DNA of 28,493 nucleotides from a virus (IMGVR_UViG_3300037264_002599:1-28493), one strand, 5' to 3'. Shown: positions 1 to 8,217, counted from the stretch's first letter. Translations and numbers: made by a program. The notes: generated from the sequence alone by a model not told the origin.

Positions 1-1514
1 ATATGTAGTTGCTCTAGACATTTTCGACTATAAATTTCGACTCCATCTTCACATAGATGATCCATTAATGCTTTATCTAAGTCAGGTTTATGTGTGGCTG
101 ATGTTGGGAAGCCAAGTTTCTTACTAACTTGTCCAGAGGGTGTCTTCATTCTATAAATATTAGTATAAGCTACATCATAATATAGTGAATTACAAATTGG
201 TATTCCAATGCCTGTGCGCTCTGGCACTACAAATGCATTGTTGTACCAGCGGGCTACATAATCGACCATCATGACTATAATGTTCGGTAATACCTTTATA
301 TTCAATTCGGCAACTTGTTCTTTAGTAACACAGTCAATGACCACTATGGCAGAGAAGTCTTCATCTTCACCAGATGAGAAGTCAACTCCTATAGAGTACG
401 TATGACCTGATGCGCCAGGTTTTATGATTCGACCATTTTCTATAAGATCTGGTTCTGGCTTTACCGGCTTGCGCCATATTTTTAGTTCATCTTCAAAGTC
501 AAGTTGTATCGTGTCACTACTGACTGGATGAACATAATCAACTTTACCGACTTTCCAATAGGTGTCACTTACTGTTGTTTCAATGTACTTTAATGCAGTA
601 GCAGGTAAGATTGTGTTACCTGACCCAATAAATTCAGCCAAAACCTCCTGACTGAATAGGTGTGCTTCACCACGTTGTTGCAATTGACGATATTGTTCCT
701 CTAGCCATGGACTCCAGTATTGACCCCATTTTTGGATTTCTTCTTTGGTTTCACACTTACGCATTCCGGCTGTTGGGCATATTGTACGATTCTTATTTGT
801 GAATTCATCTTGGTAGGTAATTTTCCAATCCATATCCCACCAATTAATATGGATTGGATAGAAATCATTTTGCCCTTTTTCCGCACCATCCCATGTCGAG
901 TGATACCAATTACCAACGCCCTTACATGTTGATATTACGATAACATTGCCACCGTGAACAAGTGTCTGTTGCCCTCCCGCCCACATCTCATCCATATGCA
1001 ACATGAATGCTGCCTCATCTAGAATAAACAGTGAAGATGATTCTGATCGCATGGTATTAGGGCTTGATGTAAGGCTTTTTATGACTGAACCATTTGGGAA
1101 ACCAACCGTGTGTTCATTCCATGCTCCACCGATTGCTTCTGGGTTTGGATTACCATATATCTCTTTAAATTCATCGGGGAGATACTCATATACCGTTTTT
1201 ACATTCTTTTTCAAGAATTCTTTAGCGTCTTCGTCACGCTTGCTAACAATAAGAATCTTCTTATGTGAGAAGAACATTGCGTACCATAATGCAAAAGCTC
1301 CGGTTAATGTTGAGATCCCACATTGTCTACATTTTCTGTAAATTGTATATCGATATTTCAGATATGCTCTGATTGAACTACGCTGGTATTTAAATAACCT
1401 AAATGGTAATATGCCTGCTTTTGGGTGTTTTATTTTGCAGAAGTTTTCTATGAAATATGTGGGACTAGACTGGCAGCGCTTAATAAGTAATGCCATTTGC
1501 TCAAGACGATTCAT
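1..1514 (-). CDS. Terminase large subunit (TerL, gp17-like), 3' end missing
   Basis: This is the DNA-packaging motor ATPase and nuclease, which cuts concatemeric DNA and pumps it into the prohead. I translated the minus strand from the ATG at 1514; the frame stays open to the window edge, so the C-terminus is missing. Visible parts: a Walker A-like segment CRQCGIST at residues 62-69, a Walker B segment SLFILDEAAF at about 162-171 with Asp-Glu, and a nuclease-domain start YSIGVDFSSGEDEDFSA typical of the RNase H-like fold. The Walker A segment lacks the usual GKT lysine; Lys61 sits before it, as in deviant Walker A terminases. The start overlaps the upstream gene by 14 bases, with AAGGA about 10 bases before the ATG. 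An alternative start is the ATG at 1496. The call rests on motifs and on the neighbouring small-terminase candidate. Confidence 0.92.
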   Translation of the reverse strand, partial: MNRLEQMALLIKRCQSSPTYFIENFCKIKHPKAGILPFRLFKYQRSSIRAYLKYRYTIYRKCRQCGISTLTGAFALWYAMFFSHKKILIVSKRDEDAKEFLKKNVKTVYEYLPDEFKEIYGNPNPEAIGGAWNEHTVGFPNGSVIKSLTSSPNTMRSESSSLFILDEAAFMLHMDEMWAGGQQTLVHGGNVIVISTCKGVGNWYHSTWDGAEKGQNDFYPIHINWWDMDWKITYQDEFTNKNRTICPTAGMRKCETKEEIQKWGQYWSPWLEEQYRQLQQRGEAHLFSQEVLAEFIGSGNTILPATALKYIETTVSDTYWKVGKVDYVHPVSSDTIQLDFEDELKIWRKPVKPEPDLIENGRIIKPGASGHTYSIGVDFSSGEDEDFSAIVVIDCVTKEQVAELNIKVLPNIIVMMVDYVARWYNNAFVVPERTGIGIPICNSLYYDVAYTNIYRMKTPSGQVSKKLGFPTSATHKPDLDKALMDHLCEDGVEIYSRKCLEQLH

Positions 1515-2082
1515 CAGCTAAATCATCCTTAACTGGTTGTGATAATAATGCTTCTAAATTAAGTGTGCCCTGTGCTGCTCCTCCACCAATATTAATTATT
1601 AAATCATTAGACTTGGCTGCTGACAATAATTTGGCTATTGAATCCATTGAACGTGGTGCGTTAGCATTAATCTCAGCTTTAGTCTGCAACAACCTAGCCC
1701 AGGCATCCAAATAAACACCAATACCTTTGGTGTTTCCATTTTGAATCATTTGATTTATCTGCGTCTGAACGATTTGTATTGCACTATTGGCCTGTTCACG
1801 ATCGGAGTGTTGATTATGAATTATTTCATTAACTGATGTGCCGAACAATTCAATTAGGCGTTTGAAGTTCTCATTAATATTATTCTTATCGTCTTGTGAT
1901 TCAACTAAGCTTGATGGTGGACGATTCGGCTCTGGTGTTATGGCTTGGATTAATGATGGTTCTATTAATGGTGGTACGATTGGAGCTGTTGATTGAGCTA
2001 CTGGTTGAGCTGGTGGTTCTTCCGGTGGTTCTGGCTCTGATACAGAGCTGAGTATTTCTATTAGTTCTTGATTTTGACTCAT
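1501..2082 (-). CDS. Probable terminase small subunit (gp16-like)
   Basis: A 193-residue protein directly upstream of terL, sharing 14 bases with it. The N-terminus is a Pro/Glu-rich, low-complexity linker (about residues 15-60). The C-terminal half is predicted helical, around residues 70-165, with a segment reading LDAWARLLQTKAEINANAPR and a glycine-rich INIGGGAAQG tail. T4 gp16 has a similar layout: a variable N-terminus, a helical core with a stretch like 'EVFATLMGQMTTTNREIL', and a late Asn/Ile-rich strand. Position next to terL and this layout suggest the DNA-recognition subunit of the packaging motor. No catalytic motif is expected. AGGAAA lies about 8 bases before the ATG, which overlaps the previous stop as ATGA. 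The identity is inferred mainly from context. Confidence 0.55.
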   Translation of the reverse strand: MSQNQELIEILSSVSEPEPPEEPPAQPVAQSTAPIVPPLIEPSLIQAITPEPNRPPSSLVESQDDKNNINENFKRLIELFGTSVNEIIHNQHSDREQANSAIQIVQTQINQMIQNGNTKGIGVYLDAWARLLQTKAEINANAPRSMDSIAKLLSAAKSNDLIINIGGGAAQGTLNLEALLSQPVKDDLADESS

Positions 2083-2690
2083 GATAACAATTTCCTGATC
2101 TCAACCAATTTATTTATGTTGTAATTGGGTGTTCTACCATTTTGCTGACAAATTAAATAGTCACCCTTTAGCGTCCAGCGTTGTGGTGAGGCTATTCGAC
2201 CAGTTTCATTTATTAGTATTCCATTATTTAATTTCCAACCACCTTTGCTAACCGCGATCATATGTTCAAGAAGTTCTTTTAATTCAGCTGCATATTTGAA
2301 ATCACGCAGTGACGTTTTGACAGGTGTGTTTTCTGTTAGTAATTCTTCAAGTTTATTGACGGTTGCGTTTAGATGTTCATTATATTTTTCGTTGTGGATT
2401 CTATTACCACCTCGACGTGGGTCATTGTTAGCGGTTTTCTTTGGCACTACTCTTCCTGTCATATGCACTGCTTTTTGATTTGTGGTTTTATGTCTCGTCT
2501 TACGATACATTTTTTCTAATGTCGATTTAGGTGTTGCTTCTGTAATCTCTTTATTGCCATTAACTGACATATAAGCCTCCTCTAAACCTTTGTCCATTTT
2601 AAATATGTCTTCTAGGGTTTGGCCTGTAGCGGCTAGATAAGAATCTAAGACTCGTTGGATTACTGCTGCTGCACGCTCAGTTATCTCCAT
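2079..2690 (-). CDS. Unknown protein between late sigma factor and small terminase
   Basis: A 203-residue protein I do not recognise. The middle (about residues 55-105) is strongly basic, with many Lys, Arg, Asn and His, suggesting nucleic-acid binding or a flexible linker. The flanks look helical. The C-terminus carries the segment WTLKGDYLICQQNGRTPNY. It is embedded in a close-packed minus-strand operon: its start lies inside the sigma-factor gene (14-base overlap) and its stop overlaps the next start as ATGA, so translation is probably coupled. Packaging or late transcription is the likely setting, but no function is assigned. Confidence 0.7.
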   Translation of the reverse strand: MEITERAAAVIQRVLDSYLAATGQTLEDIFKMDKGLEEAYMSVNGNKEITEATPKSTLEKMYRKTRHKTTNQKAVHMTGRVVPKKTANNDPRRGGNRIHNEKYNEHLNATVNKLEELLTENTPVKTSLRDFKYAAELKELLEHMIAVSKGGWKLNNGILINETGRIASPQRWTLKGDYLICQQNGRTPNYNINKLVEIRKLLS

Positions 2691-3606
2691 CCTGTTGTTC
2701 CTGATCCGTCGAGCGCCGTCGTACTGTATCGAATTCCTCGTTTATTGGTGAATCTGTAAATTCATAGCTCCTTAATCGACATAACTTCAGGAACGATGTT
2801 ATGGTTAAACGTGGTAAACTAGTTATTTCAACCAATTTACCAATTAGCCCCTCATGTGGTTTTTCATCCCCTAAATAAAGTTTGTCTAATGTATCAATTA
2901 TCTTGAGATAATCTTTGTTGTATTTGCATAGCGATCTAGCTTCCGTTTGGAAGCGTTCTAACATTTGTGCTCTCTGTACACGACGATGTTCTAGATGCTC
3001 TTGGAATAAGGGTCCATTTTTCTTGTCTCTATTCTCTTTCTTGATATGTGCTAGGATTACTGTGCGTGCGATTTGCGACCACAAGTTAAATAATCTCGAT
3101 TTGCCCCTATAATAAATCCGGTCAGGTTCTAATCGTATTCCACAGTGTTTACATTTGCCGATTTCAGCTACTACATTAACAGCTAGTATGAATTCGTCAC
3201 TGAGTTGTGAGTCGTTTGGTCTTAGTTTATTAAAACAACCTGAACAGTGTGGTCGTGCTTCGTATTTATATAATGCTCCTTCGATTTGAAGCCATGCGAC
3301 TTGAAATAAGTCTCCTATTGATGATTCTTCTTTACCTGGGTAGATTTGGCCTAGGTTATGTGCTTTGATTAATTGTCTGATTAATTCTGAGGCGTGTTCC
3401 ATTATCTGGTCACGTAACGATACATCAATACAGGCTCCTTCTACGTAGCGATACATGATTCGTTCTACTGCTTCGTTATCAAAATACCAGTTTGATTTGT
3501 ATTCTTCTCTTCGTTCGAAATCATCGACTTTTCGGGATACGGAATCTTGATTTGACGAATGCTTGGCCATCGATCTCTGTCCCACCAATAATGACTCTTG
3601 CGTCAT
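2677..3606 (-). CDS. Late-transcription RNA polymerase sigma factor (gp55-like)
   Basis: This protein probably replaces the host sigma factor on RNA polymerase to read late promoters, as T4 gp55 does. Evidence is a split sigma region-2-like core: YPGKEESSIGDLFQVAWLQI (about residues 89-108) and then SRLFNLWSQIARTVILAHIKKE (about 170-191), the pattern of the sigma-70 family 'DLxQxxxxG/A...FxxWxxxxAR' helices. Between these helices lies an inserted four-cysteine zinc-finger-like segment, C121-x2-C124 and C152-x2-C155. The length of 309 residues exceeds T4 gp55 (185). The ATG at 3606 lies 86 bases inside the helicase gene; an in-frame ATG at 3570 (MAKHSS) is preceded by GGGACAGAG and may be the true start. 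TATAAATA-like sites occur in front of several genes of the window. Confidence 0.75.
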   Translation of the reverse strand: MTQESLLVGQRSMAKHSSNQDSVSRKVDDFERREEYKSNWYFDNEAVERIMYRYVEGACIDVSLRDQIMEHASELIRQLIKAHNLGQIYPGKEESSIGDLFQVAWLQIEGALYKYEARPHCSGCFNKLRPNDSQLSDEFILAVNVVAEIGKCKHCGIRLEPDRIYYRGKSRLFNLWSQIARTVILAHIKKENRDKKNGPLFQEHLEHRRVQRAQMLERFQTEARSLCKYNKDYLKIIDTLDKLYLGDEKPHEGLIGKLVEITSLPRLTITSFLKLCRLRSYEFTDSPINEEFDTVRRRSTDQEQQDGDN

Positions 3607-5224
3607 AACCCATTCCCACTACGGCCTTCATGTTCTCCCTGGAATGCTTGTATAAATATTTATTATTCAGGAAGAAGAAACCGAAGACCCGTGCCCACCC
3701 CCTTTGATTCAACCTAACCGCTCGTCCTACCTTCTGTTCAAAGTCTGACCATTGCCCACCACCACCAACTATTATTAGATTCTCAACACCACCCTTCAGA
3801 TCCAACCCACGTTTTAGGATCTTGCTACCTATTAAACAAGTTAGTTGTCTGTCTTCAAATGACTGTATGTATTTACGACGTTCCGTCTTAGGAGTTCCTC
3901 CAAAAATAAATTTTGAATTAGGAATTATTTCTTGTAATGCATAGCCAAGTGGTTCAATTGGAGATGTATCAACAAGTATTAAAGTACCATCTTTCGGGAA
4001 AGCAGCAACGATGCTTGCAACTAACTGATGAAACGAATAACTCTCAACCATCTCCTCACGCATTGCAATATCATATGCTCGTGCATCTTCCTTGTCACCA
4101 TCCTCACCAACAGCAACCATACACACTTTAACCGATATAATCCTACCACGACCCTGGACCTCTTCACGCGTTGCCTCAACAATAATATTACCTAGGTTCT
4201 CTTTCAACAAGACTGCCTGAACAGGCTTAGTCTTATCAAATGGGGTTCCACTAAATCCGTATCGTCTGCGCCCATTAAAATAACGTCTAAACAGTTTCGA
4301 ATAATTAGTAGTCGTTGCCAGATCACATTCATCAACAATCAAAAGATCACACTTAGCAACCTCATCCTGAATTTGTTTAGCATGTTGATGTCTAGTGATA
4401 TAGGCATGCCGCACTCGCTCCCATTCAAAGTCAATACAATAATCAATTAATAATTGCAAATATTTGCCATATAGACGAGCAACACCAGTCGGATTATCAC
4501 ATAAAGAATCAGCTAACATTCGCGGAAACACATTAAATAAATGTTCATCACGACGCTTTGCCCAATCAATAGCACGCTTAGCTGCTTGATTAGCACTTAC
4601 CTTAACATTCTTCTTTTCTGGTTTTGACGGGCTACTAAGCGATTGTATACTACCAACTATTACTAGATTACCATCTGGTAGGTGGCCATGGCAGAACATA
4701 CCAATGTCATTATTATGGACTACGTCACGTGCTTCCAATCGTTGTACAATCTGCTCAAGAACAATTATTTGCTCTGTGATTATTACTGTCGGACAGCGGA
4801 ACATTTTAATCAATCCGCACATCTGCTCTGTTTTACCTGCGCCAGTTACGGCTGACACAATTCCAATTTCTCTATTACAACATATTTTCAAACATTTAAC
4901 TTGATATGGCTCCAGCTTAATACCTGGTATTAAATCCTCAGTAATCTGGTCCTCTTGTGGTGCTGGATATTGAGGTGCTTGCCTCTGATCAACTATTTCC
5001 AATGGAATATCATTAGCCTCGCAACAAATCTTCAATTCATCTAAAAATGGCAATGCTAACCGCTGTTCTTTGGTATTATAGCGCCGATACCATCCATCCC
5101 ACGGCCCTGCTATGTGGTAGGCACGTGGATCACGGACGCTGAAATGTGTGACAATGCTTTCTTCAGTACCCTGTGTAACTTGGTCTAGGTATATGAAATG
5201 GTTATCTACTATACGTGCCAGCAT
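3521..5224 (-). CDS. UvsW-like superfamily 2 DNA helicase
   Basis: An ATP-dependent SF2 helicase of 567 residues resembling T4 UvsW (503 residues), which rewinds and branch-migrates recombination intermediates and unwinds R-loops, shutting off origin-primed replication late in infection. Visible motifs: an N-terminal segment GPWDGWYRRYN (about 40-50) like the UvsW N-domain, motif I TGAGKT (127-132), a DECD box (298-301), motif III FSGTPF (324-329), and motif VI QKVGRAVRLNQRG in the C-terminal RecA-like domain. Between motifs I and II there is an extra helical, basic stretch (about 200-290). No clear Shine-Dalgarno precedes the ATG. It is part of the minus-strand operon and overlaps the sigma-factor gene downstream. 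The specific name UvsW rests on the N-domain resemblance and phage context. Confidence 0.85.
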   Translation of the reverse strand: MLARIVDNHFIYLDQVTQGTEESIVTHFSVRDPRAYHIAGPWDGWYRRYNTKEQRLALPFLDELKICCEANDIPLEIVDQRQAPQYPAPQEDQITEDLIPGIKLEPYQVKCLKICCNREIGIVSAVTGAGKTEQMCGLIKMFRCPTVIITEQIIVLEQIVQRLEARDVVHNNDIGMFCHGHLPDGNLVIVGSIQSLSSPSKPEKKNVKVSANQAAKRAIDWAKRRDEHLFNVFPRMLADSLCDNPTGVARLYGKYLQLLIDYCIDFEWERVRHAYITRHQHAKQIQDEVAKCDLLIVDECDLATTTNYSKLFRRYFNGRRRYGFSGTPFDKTKPVQAVLLKENLGNIIVEATREEVQGRGRIISVKVCMVAVGEDGDKEDARAYDIAMREEMVESYSFHQLVASIVAAFPKDGTLILVDTSPIEPLGYALQEIIPNSKFIFGGTPKTERRKYIQSFEDRQLTCLIGSKILKRGLDLKGGVENLIIVGGGGQWSDFEQKVGRAVRLNQRGWARVFGFFFLNNKYLYKHSRENMKAVVGMGYDARVIIGGTEIDGQAFVKSRFRIPKSR

Positions 5225-5259
5225 AATAGTTAAATACTTGTCTAAGGTGGTCTCTCAAT

Positions 5260-5697
5260 TCATTTGTGCTTAGGAGGTTTCTCTGGTGGTTTCTTTGGTG
5301 GTTTCTTTGTAGTTGCTCCTATATCACCTTCTCTAATTATTTGTGGCTGCAACCTAGGTGGTTTCTCAGGTGGTTTCTCAGGTGGTTTCTCAGGTGGTTT
5401 CTCAGGTGGTTTCTCTGGTGGCCCATCAGGTTTAACTGATACATCAAGCTTCTTTTGGAATGCCAATTGTAATTCAACTATTATTAATGCCATCTTACCT
5501 TTAATAATAACATCATCAAGTGTCATTATAATAAATTTCACTAATTCATCTGACATATTAACATATATTAAACTCTTATCCGCGAGCGCCTTTGATAATT
5601 CAATCACACGAAATGCATCGCTACCTTTTATTCCTGCTTCCGACATTATACTGCCTAGATGCTCACGTTTACGGTGATCAAGTTCGTAATAACCCAT
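5260..5697 (-). CDS. Small protein with PEKP tandem repeats
   Basis: A 145-residue protein of unknown function. Residues 1-80 look helical. From about residue 92 the sequence becomes a run of Pro-Pro-Glu-Lys units (P-E-K-P repeated about five times), then a short spacer, then three further K/E-P-P units ending in KPPKHK. Such Pro/Lys/Glu repeats form stiff extended linkers, like those in TonB-type proteins or phage structural spacers. The coding strand is chosen by the operon direction: the opposite strand is also open (Gly-Phe repeats), which is a side effect of the 12-base repeats. The next gene downstream starts 35 bases after its stop. Confidence 0.65.
   Translation of the reverse strand: MGYYELDHRKREHLGSIMSEAGIKGSDAFRVIELSKALADKSLIYVNMSDELVKFIIMTLDDVIIKGKMALIIVELQLAFQKKLDVSVKPDGPPEKPPEKPPEKPPEKPPEKPPRLQPQIIREGDIGATTKKPPKKPPEKPPKHK
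5273..5308 (-). repeat. 12-bp tandem repeat, 3 copies, in PEKP gene
   Basis: Three imperfect copies of GGTGGTTTCTYT (plus-strand reading), encoding K/E-P-P units at the C-terminus of the repeat protein. The first copy carries an A (GGAGGTTTCTCT). Confidence 0.85.
5357..5416 (-). repeat. 12-bp tandem repeat, 5 copies, in PEKP gene
   Basis: Five head-to-tail copies of GGTGGTTTCTCA (plus-strand reading); the last ends in CT instead of CA, and a partial GGTGGC follows. The first four copies are identical, which points to recent slippage-driven expansion. Each copy encodes one P-E-K-P unit on the minus strand. Confidence 0.95.
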
Positions 5698-5705
5698 GTT
5701 GATAT

Positions 5706-6182
5706 TTACTTTTTCAATAATGCTGCAATTCGTTCGAATGTATCAGCTACATCAGCCTTCTCACCTTCAGGTTTAGTACCTGCTTGTTGCAAATATTTAT
5801 CGAATTCTTGTCTAGTTGGGAAATGCTTACTAAGCTTTATTATTAACTGTTGGAGTGTTTCTTCTTCATCTTTTTTAGCACCTGCCTTACCTAATTGTGA
5901 CACTTCTGGTTCTGGTCCTTTTCCAACTGCCTTACTGCTTGGTAGTTGACTCGTTGGTGTCGGTGCCGCCGCAGTTGATGCTGATGCTTGTGTCGGCATT
6001 GCCGCTTGACTTGGTAAAAGTGCTTCAGTGATTGGAACCCTAACTAAAATATCGAAGTCCTCACCTTGTATCTTGAGATGATTGCCTTCAATTATCGCTT
6101 TATCCTTAATACCAGGCACGATGCTCTCTAGATATGGTAGTAACTTACGTAGACCATGCTGGTTTAAAAATGCTTTTGACAT
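5706..6182 (-). CDS. Unknown protein with Ala/Pro/Thr linker
   Basis: A 158-residue protein without a recognised family. Three parts can be seen: an N-terminal domain (1-52) with LRKLLPYLESIVPGIKD and an IIEGNHLKIQG strand; a low-complexity Ala/Pro/Thr/Ser linker (about 55-105); and a charged helical C-terminus (105-158). Its ATG overlaps the upstream stop as TAATG and an AGGTG Shine-Dalgarno sits just before, so it is translated with the preceding gene. A virion or assembly role is plausible from position only. Confidence 0.65.
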   Translation of the reverse strand: MSKAFLNQHGLRKLLPYLESIVPGIKDKAIIEGNHLKIQGEDFDILVRVPITEALLPSQAAMPTQASASTAAAPTPTSQLPSSKAVGKGPEPEVSQLGKAGAKKDEEETLQQLIIKLSKHFPTRQEFDKYLQQAGTKPEGEKADVADTFERIAALLKK

Positions 6183-6994
6183 TATGACACCTGAAGACTG
6201 AAGAATTTACTAACACGTGATTCACCATTTGGAAGACATACGGCGATCTGATATTGATATGTGCCCTTTAAAACGCGGTTACTATCGAACGTGTACTGAA
6301 GCACGAATGGATTAGACCGGTACGTGCCTTGTCGTAAACCAATTCTCATCGGTTCTCTATCAATCAAAAGTTCACAATTCTCTGTACGTAGCGTTATGAA
6401 TGCTCTTAGATGTGGTATTATTGGCGCTACTTTATTATACTCAAAATCATATAATGGTAACGGAGTTAAACCAACTTCCAAGGTTCGTACTTCTGGTTGG
6501 TTGAATTTAACATCGATTGGTTCAAACCCGAATCTAATGTTGGTAAGTCCATTGTCACAATAAAATCCATCTGGTAGTAACCAGAATTCATTACAGCAAC
6601 GTTGCCATCTGGTCTCATCGTCTAATACGGCATCAAGGTCAGATGCACTATCTGGTTCTTCGGGTATGTAGGACCATACATCAAAAAAGATGTCGGGCGT
6701 CGGTATGCCTTGTGCCGGTACGTCCCATATTAGGTGGAAAATGCCTGGTTTGATGTTGTTACTTGCATCATATTCGCGGGTTAATGGTGATGGGTATCCT
6801 GTTTCGTCTGGGTCTAGGATTGGGAATTCGGCGATTAGGTTTTCTTGTTGTACTGATGATTTGTAGATTTGGACTAGGCGTACGGCAAATGGGTCTGCTG
6901 GTACTCCGTTTTTATAGAATGTAATGTTTAGGTCTATTTGGCTGCCGAGTCTTCCGCTTACTCGTGGAAATGGTTCACTTCCCACTGTGCTCAT
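6182..6994 (-). CDS. Unknown, probable virion structural protein
   Basis: A 270-residue protein that looks mostly beta-stranded, with many aromatic residues and strands such as LVQIYKSS, FHLIWDVP, LKGTYQYQIAVCLPNG and FFSLQVS. The composition is typical of virion attachment or decoration proteins with immunoglobulin-like folds, but I cannot assign a family. A CC pair occurs near residue 133 (QRCCNEFW). The start has a good GGGAG 6 to 7 bases upstream. It begins the short group that runs into the helicase and packaging operon. Confidence 0.65.
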   Translation of the reverse strand: MSTVGSEPFPRVSGRLGSQIDLNITFYKNGVPADPFAVRLVQIYKSSVQQENLIAEFPILDPDETGYPSPLTREYDASNNIKPGIFHLIWDVPAQGIPTPDIFFDVWSYIPEEPDSASDLDAVLDDETRWQRCCNEFWLLPDGFYCDNGLTNIRFGFEPIDVKFNQPEVRTLEVGLTPLPLYDFEYNKVAPIIPHLRAFITLRTENCELLIDREPMRIGLRQGTYRSNPFVLQYTFDSNRVLKGTYQYQIAVCLPNGESRVSKFFSLQVS

Positions 6995-7025
6995 ATAGCA
7001 CTCCCAGGTCTAGGATATTTTTGAC

Positions 7026-7175
7026 CTATTTGTGCTTGTTATCGTTATCATCTTTAATTTTCTTATTTTCTTTGTTAATACGAGTTAAGAACCAATTTCT
7101 CTCTTCTGCTGTCATTGTGTTAATTTCAAATATAGAAAAATTACCATAACGTTTAAGAAGAAATTCTTGTTCCAT
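7026..7175 (-). CDS. Small baseplate-hub/tape-measure chaperone-like protein
   Basis: A 49-residue protein starting MEQEFLLKRYGNFS and containing the segment FEINTMTAEERNWFLTRINKE. Similar small proteins (a 'sITxxEIxxMTxeERxWxxxR' pattern) commonly follow the gp26-like baseplate hub gene in T4-type phages and correspond in position to the short partner of tail-assembly chaperone pairs. The frame stays open upstream through the last 68 bases of the gp26-like gene, so the product may also be made as a frameshift extension of it. The ATG at 7175 has only a weak GGAA about 8 bases upstream. Function is inferred from context. Confidence 0.6.
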   Translation of the reverse strand: MEQEFLLKRYGNFSIFEINTMTAEERNWFLTRINKENKKIKDDNDNKHK

Positions 7176-7194
7176 TAAGTGATTCCATTCTGCT

Positions 7195-8217
7195 TCACAT
7201 TCCCCCACGGAGCGTTGGACGAAAAAAGCTGTCGGTGAACGGCAACGGCATACGCATTTCATTTTGACAATGTGGGCAAGTCACAACAACATCCATATCA
7301 ATACCTGGTGCTTCATCATTCAAACACTTTCTAATAGCCGCAGTATCGACACCATGTAATTTCGATATAAACTGACTCAAAATATTTCTATCTTTAAGAC
7401 CATTAGCACTCACAACAACCAGATTTAAATTGGCTTCTATTGCATCATCAAGAACAACCGATTCAATAGGACTCGATGCCCCTGTCTTGGCATTTCTAAC
7501 TGGTGCTCCAATTGCCTTATCTCTGATTGCCTTCCGTTGATTAATAACCTGCATATCACGTCCACGCAAGAAACGAACATCAACCCACACCTCTCGTTTA
7601 GTAATTTCAGATGAATACGGCAGATTGATTCTGATCGGCTCGGTTGGATGTTTAGGAGCACGTATAGTGCCAGCAATCATGTTAAGATCATACTCATGGG
7701 TGCTTTGTTGTTTACAAGTATCACTTGTACATGTGATCATAAATTCATAATTATTACCATATGTAACACCACGAATGTAGAACAATAGGAACATTCTATC
7801 ACCATTTAAAAGATCAAGTGGATCAAATGGTGATGGGAATTTAATACAATTTTTATAAACATAATCAATCGATTGGTTAGTTTGTGCTAACCGTGCAGTT
7901 GCTAATATCTTTTCTGTGTAAATGGTCATCGGCCTAATCTGTACTTTGCCATCTGGGATTAATCCACCATAATAAATTCCCAAACTTGGTAACTGTATTT
8001 CCTCCCATGGTATTAATTCATCAGTTGATTTGTTAGCCAAGAATGAAATAATATCAGATGGACTAGTAGTTGGATTTAATTCATTACTAAAATCTGGTTT
8101 TGCGGTATGAACCATATGTTGTTGTTCTTTGGGTGACGATTCATCTTTAATTGGTATTGGTTTATTCGGCTGAACTGGTTGTTCGCCGCCTAATAAATTG
8201 ACTTCTTTTTCTGGCAT
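7195..8217 (-). CDS. Baseplate hub protein, gp26-like (T4_baseplate family)
   Basis: A 340-residue protein of the T4 baseplate hub family (Pfam T4_baseplate, gp26 type), needed to build the central hub or initiate the tail. Supporting features: an acidic, low-complexity N-terminus (1-60), the signature PWEEIQLPSLGIYYGG followed by KVQIRPMTIYTEKILATARLAQ, PFDPLDLLNGDRMFLLFYIRGVTYGN, and a C-terminus LPFTDSFFRP. Four cysteines in a split zinc-ribbon arrangement (CTSDTC and later CPHC) are present. The start has AGGAGA about 6 bases upstream. A run of five G just before the stop, with an overlapping open frame, suggests possible programmed frameshifting into the next gene. It heads a group with the tail-tube-like genes upstream. 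Confidence 0.8.
   Translation of the reverse strand: MPEKEVNLLGGEQPVQPNKPIPIKDESSPKEQQHMVHTAKPDFSNELNPTTSPSDIISFLANKSTDELIPWEEIQLPSLGIYYGGLIPDGKVQIRPMTIYTEKILATARLAQTNQSIDYVYKNCIKFPSPFDPLDLLNGDRMFLLFYIRGVTYGNNYEFMITCTSDTCKQQSTHEYDLNMIAGTIRAPKHPTEPIRINLPYSSEITKREVWVDVRFLRGRDMQVINQRKAIRDKAIGAPVRNAKTGASSPIESVVLDDAIEANLNLVVVSANGLKDRNILSQFISKLHGVDTAAIRKCLNDEAPGIDMDVVVTCPHCQNEMRMPLPFTDSFFRPTLRGGM
7202..7206 (-). other. Candidate frameshift site (G5 run) at end of gp26-like gene
   Basis: On the minus strand the gp26-like gene ends CGT GGG GGA ATG TGA. Slipping +1 (or -2) on the G run gives GAA TGT GAA GCA GAA TGG, which joins the frame of the small downstream protein. A tRNA-Gly in the P site can re-pair perfectly after a +1 slip. 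Phage tail chaperone pairs commonly use such slippage: -1 in lambda, and a reported -2 on a G-rich site in Mu. The alternative is separate initiation at 7175. Confidence 0.35.

Noticed and set aside
3640-3665. TATAAATA on the plus strand inside the helicase gene and TATTTATA at about 3262 inside the sigma-factor gene
   Set aside because: Internal to coding sequence with no gene start at a sensible distance; chance in AT-rich DNA.
5340-5420. CRISPR-like or iteron repeats
   Set aside because: Repeats are contiguous 12-mers in coding phase without spacers; simple amino-acid repeat.
5264-5677. Open frame on plus strand (Gly-Phe repeat protein) over the PEKP gene
   Set aside because: Arises from the same 12-base repeats; no ribosome binding site, against operon direction.
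7176-7262. Independent start of the small hub-like protein at 7262
   Set aside because: The extra residues look like an out-of-frame reading of the gp26-like gene; only the last part fits the family. Kept only as possible frameshift zone.
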